Source of the DNA: Phoronis australis
Taxonomy: Eukaryota; Phoronida; Phoronidae
Length of the DNA: 43,260 bases
Direction of reading: 5' to 3'
Assembly (NCBI GenBank): GCA_002633005.1
Contig: NMRA01000155.1
Coordinates: forward strand, 133,779 to 177,038
Part shown: positions 20,250 through 31,900 of the stretch, one piece after another
How positions within the stretch are numbered: the stretch's first letter is position 1
Layout of the letters: every line of letters begins with the position of its first letter
Notes under the pieces: generated by a model
Told to the model about the DNA's origin: nothing
Database searches by the model: none
Seen by the model: the letters and a program-made list of their open reading frames with translations, nothing else
Translations under genes and position numbers: made by a program

Positions 20250-20507
20250 GGTCTATGTGATGTCTATGATTGCAATACTCGTACATATGTGCATCTCTCG
20301 CTCAGACATGTTCAAATTTTGCTGCCACTGTTGTTTCAATACTTCCCGGCATTCCACTAATGTCTCGTCCATTATCTTCTTCTGTTGTTTGCTCGTGTAG
20401 GGAACCTCTTCCGAAGAAAGACGGGCGAAAGGAAGTGCAGACTGGAAATCTTGGAAACTCTCTGTCTCAGGCTCTCGACAGCAAGATTCAAGCTCGATAT
20501 CATTCAA
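20250..20507 (-). CDS. Unassigned ORF with coding-like composition
   Basis: An open frame of 84 codons from ATG 20507 to TAG. It is rich in Glu, Gln, Lys and Ser (LSSEEVPYTSKQQKK, ECREVLKQQWQQ) and looks more protein-like than neighbouring chance ORFs, perhaps a helical segment. No family is recognised, and its downstream end overlaps the 20170-20275 repeat. It could be an exon of a decayed transposon or of an unrecognised gene; a fortuitous ORF is equally possible. Confidence 0.25.
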
Positions 20508-21229
20508 AACTTTATTGTTTGAAATGGTTACAGTATCTCAATGTGTTGTTTCTGTGTTAACATTTTTTGATGGCCTTCTCGTTCTGGATGGCCAATCAGA
20601 TGGACTTAGTGTGATTGTTATTGACAGAAAAAATCTGCGATTCCGCACATCAGGTCGGATAACAGAGGACATTGATTGATGTAAAAATAATATAGGAAAA
20701 AATTAATAATGCAAACGCCATTTTAAAACTCTAGTTCCCCTTATATACATGTGTTGCAGTCGTCGGGTTGTTTTACAACAGAGTCTTTGACACAACTGTT
20801 TGACCTGTGAGGTCACGGTCATGTCGTTTCAAACTGTACAAATTGCCAGTTCCCCACGCAGTGGTGGATTTAGAGGGGAGCCATGTTGCCGTAGCCAACC
20901 CAAGTCCTGTTTTAGTTCAATTCTAAAAACGTGTATGCAAAAAAAATGTATAGCACCATGACAACCTACTTCAATCTCGATCGTCCCACAGACTGGTTGA
21001 ATATGACATTTTCAGACAAATAATTTGAAAAGTTGCTGGGGGGGGGGGTGATTGCTGCATGCATCGGACACGAGAGAGTTTTCACGATAAGGAGTGTATA
21101 TACAATCTCAAATATTGTCTGCTCACCGACACTCCACGAAAACGGAAGATACTGTAGTTTTTCAGTGTCGTTATGTTCCTACGCGTATGGGCTCAAGATC
21201 AAGAAATTAAGACAAAGTAAAGAAATCCA

Positions 21230-21400
21230 CTGCTGTAGTTGGGCGTAGGCGTACGTAGGCGTAGCCAACTACCTTTTGGTATTTATACATAGCGCCTACG
21301 CACCATAGGTTACTTTATAGTGGGGCGTGGGCGCAGCCAACCATCTTTTTACATCTTATCGTAGGGCCGACGCACAGCAAATGACGGTAGTGGTGTGTAG
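21230..21400. repeat. GCGTAGGCGTAGCCAAC repeat, copy 2
   Basis: GGCGTAGGCGTACGTAGGCG, TAGCCAACTACC, then GTGGGCGCAGCCAACCAT and TTATCGTAGGGCCGACGCAC. Same family and same position relative to the following block as 7960-8110. Confidence 0.5.
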
Positions 21401-21479
21401 TCGTGATATACATGTGATAGCACTGCTACTCTGAAGACAGCATTGTTCTTGGATGTTCCGGAGCGCGTGACCATACGTC

Positions 21480-22670
21480 CCGTGCTATTTATTCTAAAGG
21501 AACTTGGAGTGGCGTTGACTTGACAATGATGAGTCATTTTGCTGTATTCTGAGCATCTTGGACCCCAAAACGTGCCCGATGGGATCACTCAGACGCATTT
21601 GCAATCGGTCGGGGTTGGTTGCTATAACGGCAGGCAGAGGAATGCGTGAGTTCGTAGAAATGGAGGAGACGGTTTGAGCCGACAACTTACCAAGTGCTCT
21701 GCGACAACTGGACCTCTGCATTAAGACCCTTCCTTGCAGTACAGAGAAATGAATCAAGCAGTAACAGACGAACGCTCTTGTCAGCTATTAGAAACTACCT
21801 TGGACTCGCTGTCTGGCAAGGCCAGTGGTCCCCCGCTTTCCATGTTATGCCGAAGCATCGATGATTCGACAAAACGAAATGCTGATACACTGTACATGTA
21901 GTTCTCAGTACAAATAATCATGTAACTTAGAAAAGAACAAGGCTGCAGACAAAAAAGATTCTGTAACTATTACACATATATATCAAGCACTCTATCTTTG
22001 TACTGGTCACTAATACCTGGTCTTTTACTAACTTTAAAATTAAATGGAAAAATAAGAACAGTCTCTTGCAAGAAAATCGTTCTTTAAGTTTGTGCATTAT
22101 ATTTTTGAGTGTATGCACGTGTGCAAACTGTACTAAGGGTGCATAGCGCTTGGAGCTCATTGAAACATCGGTGCTTGTGTGACATCGTATTTGTTTAATA
22201 AGTCTTAGAAGCGTACGGAGTAATTTACGTTCGCCCAGTAATGAAATTTTAGATTAAAATTTCAAGATAAAATAACAATTATGGTGACATACCATCGGCA
22301 GATAAGGGGACTGAAGGGTCCCTAGGACACACCCACGGGCAACTAAACAACGCCACCAGCATATCGTTTCTGCTCGTTACGCGCCCACTTTCCTTTAAAA
22401 TTGCGTTTGACCCCCCCCCCTTCAGAGACCTCTTGGAACGCACGCGGACCTTTGCCTTCCTATACATGTATGTGCAGTTCGGCCCCTTTCTGGGACATCC
22501 TAGATTCGCCACTGCAAAGTTGAAGTAAATACCCACTCGTGAGTAAAAAATGTTTGTGAGTCGGGTTTTGCGAATTCAATGCACTTTTAAAATTCAGTGG
22601 ACAAGGTGATACGGTGGGCATTAGGCGCCACCTTAGGCCTACCTGTAATTTTACCACAACAGCACTGAAG
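21480..22670 (+). repeat. Duplicated block of about 1.2 kb, copy 2 (intergenic)
   Basis: Collinear with 8620-9830, including its nested MITE (22294-22513). It is missing about 400 bp that lies between the GTAGGCG repeat and the block in copy 1. No PARP exon relic was seen after it, so gene A exons were not carried along. Confidence 0.65.
22294..22513. mobile_element. GGCAGAT...ATTCGCC MITE inside duplicated block 2
   Basis: Counterpart of 9440-9643, with CAACGCCACCAGCATA and GCACGCGGACCT in common. It includes a run of nine or more C. Confidence 0.5.
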
Positions 22671-23419
22671 AAATGGAGATTAGATCTTAAGAATGTGGTC
22701 TCGGCGCATCAACCTCGGCTAATGACACGCCCAAATAAAAACGCGTACTTTTAAGACACACACACAAACATAATATATTACAGACCCCAGTTTTACGCTG
22801 GATATTAAAAATGACCTCGTATTAGCACGCGTCATGTTAATGATGTAGAACAACGTTTTTGACGTCGTGCAGCAACCATGATTAAATTTTTACAGTGAAA
22901 AATTTGTAAATTGCTAAGCAACCTGGCCCAGCACCCGGGATAAAATCTTTTTATATGCGCTAACTGCGAAGCGATACCGAAGCTAGTTTACAGTGAAACA
23001 ACACGTGTAGATGAGATAAAAGGTCATATATATTATGACAAACTAAACTGCTACAGATATCGGTAATTACAAAAGTTATATAATATGTTGAGCTGTATAC
23101 ATAAGTGGTGAATAGAATGTTAAGTAATAATATGGGAAGCATCACAGCAACACGGGACAGCCACATGGGAAATATAAGGATAAACAGGGAAAGAAAAGTG
23201 GTTTGAGGGAGGGAGGGAAAGAGAATTTGAGTGAAAACTGAAATTTTGTAGAGAATTGTGGACGATGGCCCAGTGTTGCGACGAGACAAAGAGATCAGGT
23301 GGTACAATTAAACCAATAATCGTAGAACAAAGAGGGTCACTGACCCGAGAATCCAAACAATATGATAATGAGGCGAAGCAGTATAGCTTACATAAAACAA
23401 TTTAATACTTAAATAATTT

Positions 23420-23990
23420 TTACTCGAGATCGAACTCGCTTGAGATCTATTATTCTGCTTTTGTGTGAACTCAAGATTATTGTCTGAACTCGAAATTTCG
23501 ATTTTTTATTCGAAATCAAAAATTTTTAATCGAGCTTTTAGCTCAAAAGTACGTGAAATGCGAACTTGGACTCGAAACACATTTGCATTAACAATAATGT
23601 AGTAAATAAAAATAAAGACTTATCTTGAATTGGACCAAAGGTAGACAGGAAAACGCTAAAATAATTTCCAGTTCGATGTCTGCTAGGAAGATTATATCCT
23701 AGCCACTAGTCTCTTTACTCAAAATTGAACTCAAAATATATTTGTGATTTACATTTCTCCCTTAATACGAACTCAATTATCCTGTGAGTAAATGCGGTTA
23801 GCAAGCGCTAAACAGGATTACGCAGTCATCCATGTGAACCATGATGCACTAGAGCACCAGAATAGTTGACACCTGTGTTGAGTTCGTACCGAAGTAGAAC
23901 AGAAAATACCAAAAATAACTTGCTCGATTTCGAGGAAAAACATTAGATCCCCGATTCAGGTGTAGAATGTATAAAATTATATACATCGGT
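23420..23990. repeat. AACTCGA-rich dispersed repeat, copy 1
   Basis: Dense GAACTCGA/TCGAGTTC words in both orientations. The order GTGTGAACTCAAGAT, GAACTTGGACTCGAAA, TTGAGTTCG, ACAGAAAATACC is shared with 40890-41260. Likely a palindromic DNA element. I see nothing else in 22680-25500 apart from a short repeated AAAACARTTTAATACTT word at about 23395 and 24286. Confidence 0.5.
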
Positions 23991-25519
23991 AACAAGTGAG
24001 CTGTAAAGAAGGTTGCAATTTGTTCACCCTAACAAATAATCAGGAATAAGGTTACGCAGCATAAATAATACTAGAGAGAGACAATAACAAAACTTACAAT
24101 TAGTCATATCGACTGAGGGATGTTAAGGCAGACCAATATATACATGCAGTCTTCCTGATGCAGTGTATGACTTTTGGTTTCGGGAGCGAATGTTCAATGA
24201 GAAATTGACGGCAAAACTGCAAGAGACGAGTAAATGTGAACATAACAAAATAGGATATAACATGTAGTCAGCATACCTTATATAAAACAGTTTAATACTT
24301 AATAATATATACTAACTTTGCGCCAACTAAGAATGCAATAATTCTCTAACTTCAAGAAAGGTGTAAGTAGTGTGCTATCTATGTACCTGTAGCCCCCTGT
24401 GTTATCTGTGTACCTGTAGCCCCTGCCATTCTAAAGAGACATAATAACATTAACAAAATCCCTTGGAAGTTTGGCCACCGTGTTATATTGCCGCCTGAAG
24501 CTACTGTACATGTACGTGCAACTGCTTCGCCAGAGTGCAGAAGCAAATTACTGAGAGAAAAATGTGAAATAAATAAGAACACATTCGCCGTGCATTCTGG
24601 CCAAATCATACACATGTACATGCGTATGCGATGTAATAATTTGAAATTCTTAAATATATATTCATCAAATATACTATAGTTTGTGTTTTAACAGTTGGGA
24701 TCAATTCATGGCTAGTGACAACACATTCTTTAAGGATACTCTCTCTTTGCTTCATTTTAGTTGCAGTTCTCATAAAACGGATTTTTACGCCAGTAAATTC
24801 TTGAATCAAATAATGCTCATTCAACATAACCTAAAATATTTTCAAATCCCACTAAAAATATTTTCAATTTTTTTAAGTTAAACTCTATATTTTTGGTGGT
24901 GTAACATTACCTAAAATGGCCGCCGAAATGAGTGACATCTGACTCGTGCCCAATGGGTACTCTCTCAACTGCTGCCATAATGTGCTTTCCTTGGAAATCA
25001 CGCCGTTTTAAAAAAATGTACTCAAGATATTAGTAGAAACAGGTAACAAAAGCAAGGATGAAAGTTATGGAATGGGTATATATTACTGATGTAGTTCAAC
25101 TAACGAACTTCATCATGTGTTCTTAATTGGTGAATGTAAAGAGTATCTTTAAGAAAGGCTTCAGGCGTTTTAGATATTTTTCAGATTATTCTTTTAACTT
25201 AATATTTCATACACCCACCCAGCCTAAAAAATGAGAGGCTCCATTTTTTGAGAATGCGGACCTTTTACTAAGATTTAAGGGACATGTTATTAATTGTGCA
25301 TTGGCCAAATTTTTGTAGTTCCTGCCCTTTTAGTGGACTTGTGTCTCGTATTCTACTTATTTTCGTTGTTTTAGTTTTTCTGAGGCGGACCTTTTTTTGC
25401 CCACTTCACCAAATGGGGAGACCGGCTCGAACCCCACCTCCCACCCCTGGGTGCGCCCACGTATTCAAGTAAGTCTATAACACCATATCATTTCACCAGA
25501 GGGTATCTTTATGCTTTAC

Positions 25520-25919
25520 TTAGTTGTACGAAATTATGTATTCTGGGTACGTTTGCTCATGGGCAAACACTACATGTATTCCCGGATTCAGCACGTTGTC
25601 CACAACAGAGTCGTATAGCTTGTGAGGATCACCCGAGTCAATAGGGGGCGGTCTCAACATACTGGAATTTCCGATGGTGTATAGGCCAACAAGAACCTTA
25701 GCTAAGATGATAGCTTTGCAATCTGTATAACCAGCACAGTAAGATGCATCTTTGTGAAAATATGATCCTTTTCCGTACATTGTACCCGTGCGTGTTCCAG
25801 TGAGGCGCCAATCAAATCCTTGCTCGCAAATGGCTTTCAAGGCAGACTGTGGTGCCCCATGAAATAACTGCTTTTCATTGATACCGCCACTGTTCTTCTT
25901 CTGCATTTGTGCCTTTTTT
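25520..25919 (-). CDS. Gene B exon 8: catalytic core and stop
   Basis: The acceptor is ATTTCGTTTCAG; the exon ends at TAA 25522-25520. It carries NEKQLFHGAP, YGKGSYFHKDASY, RPPPIDSGDPHKLYDSVVD and HEQTYPEYIISYN. It is roughly 60% identical to the gene A exon by eye. No canonical AATAAA was seen within a few hundred bases downstream. Confidence 0.92.
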
Positions 25920-28900
25920 CTGAAACGAAATGAAGACGGAAATGAAGTGGGCAAACTCTAGTGGAGAGTATTAAGACAGCAGGCGCGGCGCAGCTAACAC
26001 AGAACAGCTAATTCAGTAAAAGAGTGTGTGTAAACACGACTAAAGTGTCATTTACACTTACAAAATTGACACGCATCAGCTGGCACGGAACAAGTTGTTC
26101 CAATGTGTAAACGGACTGACACGGCGCAAATTGACACGGCTGTGGCAAATTTTTGCGACCCGTTTGTGAGGTAGAGTTATTTGCGCCCGAACATCTTGCG
26201 CTGTGTCAATTATAAGTCTAAACGCGAAACTTCATACGGGTTCTTTGTCTCTACAACTCTCGTCATTTGTAAACCTGCGCATGTGCGATCCAGTCTCACC
26301 AGCCTTTAATTTCCGTCTTGTCACGGTTAGTGAGTTGTGTGCGTAAACGGCCGCTTGACACGAGTCAATTTGCTCCGTTTCAGTTGCGCCGGTCCAAAAG
26401 TTGATTTCTAAACGGGACTTCAGATGGAGCAAGTGACTCATGCTGATCCCGTTAGAGATCTAATGTCGTGAAAATGCGACTTAATTGGAGCCAGGCGCAC
26501 CGTGACAACTGACGCGTTGACAACTAGTGTCTCTCGTGTAGGCCTAAAAGCGGCCCTGAAAAACACGTTACTTCAGCTAGTTTACACGGGTCGGTTGGCT
26601 TGAATCACATTTAACATTGAAGTTAGAATTCCTGAGACTCGTAACCGACACACTGATTGGTGAAAAAACATCTTCCCCAATCTTAATAATTAACGGCGAA
26701 AAATTAGAGTCACCAGACATTAAATCACCTGTCGGGGCGAATAAATTTTATGAACTGATATGTGAACAGTTCAGAGAAAGCGCAACACGTGCTTACACGC
26801 AGCAGTGAAAAACGATGAAGTGGGGGGCTATGGCCCCCTGTAGTGCACCGGCCATGGTACATGGGCGCAGCACTGAAACAAATGGAGCTATAGCCCCCCA
26901 GCCCCCTATGGTGCGCCGTCCATGTCACAGCACATGTAGAATTACATGTAATTACATGTCAAAAACGTATTTAATTGCGACCAGCCTTTCTTGTTGAAGG
27001 AGAAGCCACAGGGTCAAATTGAGGATTTTTAAAGCAGTAAGGTATACACGATGACCCTGTAATGTGAAAAGTATGAGCCCCTACTCCTCCTATCGCTACA
27101 ACCCCCTACCGTCGCCATCTTCCACATTCCCCCATCGACACAACTNCCCCACCCCCTCAGCACAATTACTCCCCTCCTCTAGTAACTGACTTATAGGTGG
27201 CACATTAGGTATAGAGTTTGATAAGGTGGATTCCTATGGCTCCGGTGAGGTACTCTGCTTTGAGGGGCCCAAAGCTGTCTCGGTATTGTGTAGAACAATG
27301 TTTTTGGTCTTATTTGTTATAAGCTATAGACAAGTAGTGGAAATACATAAAATACTCACATAAGTCAGACAAAAAAGTCTGATTCTGTGTTAACTTGGAC
27401 GAAGAATTAAGTGCAGATCGATCCAAGACAAGTGAATGCAAGTTTCGTTGTTTATGCAAAATATTTAGCAAAACTGGAAGATGGAGGTATGTCATATCTA
27501 GGTGCCCTTTACCGTTGGGTCTAGGCCTTCCGGTATACCGTAAAAGGAACGGCATGCCGAAGGCGTTTTTTCGTCTCCACTTCCCGTTACGAGTACAACC
27601 GCCTATGCCACATTGCGTTATGACCGTTATGTGTAGATGTTGCTAGCATGTTGTTTGTTATTTCCTCACAGGAATTTGTTCAAAGTACTGGCGCTCATGA
27701 CGATCATTGAGTTAAATAAAATTCAGGATCATTAAACAAAAGCAAAAAAATACAAAATACTGTACGGGCGGCTCGTGTTTTAGTGACGTCTTTTTTTGAT
27801 GAGACTCCACTACATGTATGTTAAAGTAAAGAAAAAAATTGCACATACAATAAGTGTTACTTACAGGGAATACTTTTCCCAAAGCTCCTCATTCTGAACA
27901 CGCTCAATCATCGACACTTTAGCTGTCCCCATAGTTTTAAGGAATTTACTCTCAACTCGCTTGTATTCAGCAGAGGTGCTTCCATCTGGGCTGATCTACA
28001 AGGAAAGCTGTCACATATGAAGTACATTGACAGACAAAAGCTATCTAACTCGCGTATATTCCGCTAGGCAAATTTCATCAAGATCCTGTGAGCAGTTTAG
28101 GAGATACAATTGCAGACGCCGGACGCCCAGACAGAGATGACCGCAATATGTTCCAACATATAAAGATGTGGACGCAAAATAAATGAAGTTGATTGCTATT
28201 GAAGTTGAAGTAGTCAGTTCGCTTGGCTGTTAACCTTGCGCTGGACACAAGACCATTTTTGTGCGAATTCAACATCTGAAAGATCTTCTTACGAAAACAC
28301 ACTGTGCCACACAGTGTCGGATTTTATTGTACATCACCAAGGCTATTTGGCGGAGCACCGTATCTTTTTGAGGGGTGGGACCCAATTTTCACTTAGTGAA
28401 GAAAATCAAATGATTGAGTGTTGGTGTACTGTACGACGCCCGTCAAAAACACTACAACTGTTGGCAGTTTTTAATTTTAAAAAATTGAAAATCGAGCAGT
28501 AGTGAGACTAAAACGGTTTAAGCACCTCCTTTTGGCAATATTTACCTCACAGAAAACAGCGTCAACTGCATTCACAAGTCAAGATGGTGGAATACAAAAC
28601 CCTGTATTCAAGGAAATGAAAGGGGCATTGACATTTTAAAAGTTATTGGTATCTAGTCATATGATATTATCCGTTATTAAATGTTGTCCAGGATTTTGAC
28701 AATGCCTAAAACCATTTGCCTAATTTATGCATCCAGGCACTGTAAAACCGTTTGTCTTGTGCTACTAATGCATTGAATTTGTTACGACTATCTAGGTGGT
28801 CTAAATTCATAATTTTTAAAGTTTCTCTATCAGGCGCTCAAATTTCTGATCACTTTTTACCTTAATTCGTTTGACGGCACCGCTCACGTCGCTTGGCCCC

Positions 28901-31900
28901 CATTGGCTGGGCAGTGTAAATTTCTTGGGGGGAGCTCTCCATGGTCTGCAATGATAGATACCAGCTGTAGTTATCGATATCCATTAAAATCCCCATGGTC
29001 TATAACTTTGAAGAAACACTGCTTTTAAACATCAAATATACCACTGATGAGATCAGCGGCTGTAGCAGGTAGAAATGGAAAATTCTAATTCCGTCATCAC
29101 GCTCAAACATAATACGTACACGTGCAGGCAAACCCTATAAAAGGGGTAGGAAGGCTACTAATCAATGGACTTCTCTTCCTTGCAAGAAGCGCAAGATGGG
29201 GATGTCAAGTGACCTTTCTTGAGAATTAAGATATAAAACAACTGTTCGAAATTGAAGTACGTATTGGGCTACATGTACCTTGCCGTGTTCTTGTCAAAGA
29301 CGTCTGTCGGGCGTCGACGCACTTCACGCTCTGCGCCAGTGCTAAATCAAAATGAAGAGCAAAGTCTGTAATTAATGACGAATTGCACTTGAAATATAAA
29401 TGTGATGCCAAAACCTGAAAAGTGAGGAATGTGAATCTTATATATGAGGTAGATTCTACTCCACAGTTTTCAGAGAAATTGAAAGTTGCAAACCCGTAGC
29501 AGAAAATGCCAACTCATTTCCGCAATGAGAGCTTTGAAATCAACCGACACACGCAAATTTTGACCATTGCGACCATTTTAGCCGACTTCTTAATCAGTGA
29601 GTTAAAATCGCGTCCCATTTGTTTATCCAATAGGGCCTACCCAGTCTGTATTCACCGACGTGTTTGCATGGAAATAAAACACGCCGTTTCAAGGTTTGAG
29701 AATTAACATAAGTCAAAACAGTCATTGCAGGACATTTCCAATAAAATGTAACAAAAACAGCTTTCCTTCCTTTCTCAGCTGTGATTTTTGTTATTGCTTG
29801 GCAGATCCTGCTCGCTATAGAAAGCTGCAGTAGTTCTCTTCGCCTACTTTGACGGAGAAACAATTAGAGACCAATTTCATAGCACTAAGTGGGCAATAGT
29901 TTCAAAAATGATATTCACAAATAAACCTGAACCGCCCAAACCATTCAAACATCAGTATGAAAAGCCATCACACTTCATGAATTCATTCCAAAATTTACCA
30001 CAAGTCAGCAAGAACATGGTATTCTGATAAGCAATGGCAGATCGAAAAAACACAGCAACAGAACATTAAATGTAGAATATTGAAACACACCTGATGTTAT
30101 GCTGCTTCATTGTGTCAAAGCATAACTTGTACTTGTGCTCGCCAGTGGTAAAATAAACTGTGCCATGTGGATTTTTAATGTATTCATCTTCAATTGCATC
30201 TGAAGAAATGTTCGCCGTGTCCGTTTGCCCCTAAATTAAAGGGACACAATAGGGGTCAATGAAACGTAATCAAGATGCGCAAAGTTCTACAGAAGTAAAC
30301 AATTTTATCTCAGAGAACACTTCAAAAGTTGTTCAGAGCCCTTTCACCACAAATATTGCTTCACGGCTATTTAATGCTTCTGTTTGCTCAAAACTCTGAG
30401 GCACATGACCTTCGACCTTGTTGTTAAAAGAGCGTGATACTAAGTGTCGAAAACTCGCCAAATAATCATCATTTAATCTTTCTGGTTTTGTTAGCGAGAT
30501 GTAGCACATTCTATCGTTTATCGGTGGTTTTCCATTGGTTGAAAGTATTAGCCTTGTAGACAAGCCACTAATCTGTTGTAGTGTTGAACATCGGATAAAG
30601 ATGTTACTGAAATAGGACTGGAACGTAAGCAGTCTACAATGTACATGTATTAGTCATAGTGGTTCTCTGTCGCTGAAACAGAATTCAACCTCATCACCAC
30701 GTATTTTTACGGTTTGTTCTGACATTCTGAATTTCTGTTAATGTCACAGTATTTTTTGTTTTCAAATTTCAAAACAAGGATCTGTCAACTGCTCGTCACT
30801 TTGTCGATTTTCTCTCACAATGCTAAGCACGTCTCCTTATTAGGTAAGACAAGTCCCTTATATATGAAAAATGTGACTTTTGACCTTTGAAGCATTAGAC
30901 AACAATGGCGACTTAAGCAACAGCCAATCCGATTAAGAGGAAATTGACATGAGCTGTTTAAAATCAGTCATAAAATTTCGTAGCATTCAAATATATTCTA
31001 AAACTTTCTAAGACTTTTGGAAAAATTGCTTGTTCCACTGGCTTGCCTCATACTATGCTGTCTACCTCAGATTCGGGTGCGATCCCACATGATAATCTTC
31101 CGTTAATATCAATCTTGTCAGTCAGCTGTAAAATAACTATGAGCGCATGCGTGTATTTGTCTAAGTGGGGGGAGATTAAAAACTTTGTGGCGACTACAGA
31201 GTTTTTCTTTGTGCGTATATCAAAAATCGTGCATTTTTGATTTTTTTTCGAAATTCACGTAATCTGTACTGTGCAAGATGGTGGTTTCGGCAGGAAGTGT
31301 TTAAAATATATTTTTGACGAGCTTTTGCGTTCCATGTCTCTTTAAATGGGTCATCTATTCTAATAATGGGATCTAAGTTATACTACATTTTATTCTGATG
31401 AAAGAGCTTCAACTCGATCCAGTGTTAAAACTGTAATCATTACGGTGTGTTGCTGACATGAAATTAGTTTTAACATACATGTAATTGCACATAATATAAT
31501 AATGATCACAGGTACCTGGTTGGGTTTCTTTTTGGTTTATTAAATGTATGTCAGTCTTTCTTTTACACCCTATTGAAACACCTGTGGTAACACCAATTCG
31601 CTTGGCCAAGTATTTTTTGACATATTCAATGCAAAAATGAGAACAATTTTCGACGACAAATATGATCGGGTTTCTCAGGAAAACCACCATAGACGGTTCA
31701 TGTCACAAGCAAAGTCGATATAGTTAACGACAAGTTGAAACAAGTCACGTGTGGCAGCAAATCAATCTGTTAAGGCAATTCACAAACTTGGTACACTGTT
31801 TCCTGTAACTGGCTGCGTCAAAATACTGTAAAGGTTTCCCCACACAAAAGCGAAACAATATTTTACAAAGATATCACTGTGTGGAGCTTGGTAGGAGCAT

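Noticed and set aside
21480-22670. Second duplicated block as evidence for a third PARP catalytic copy between A and B
   Set aside because: No exon resembling 9913-9994 or later gene A exons follows it; only repeat sequence is shared.
22960-23307. 115-codon minus-strand ORF rich in Leu, Ser and Phe, resembling a membrane protein
   Set aside because: Low-complexity purine-rich DNA on the plus strand (GGGAGGGAGGGAAAG) explains the hydrophobic reading. No motif or splice support.
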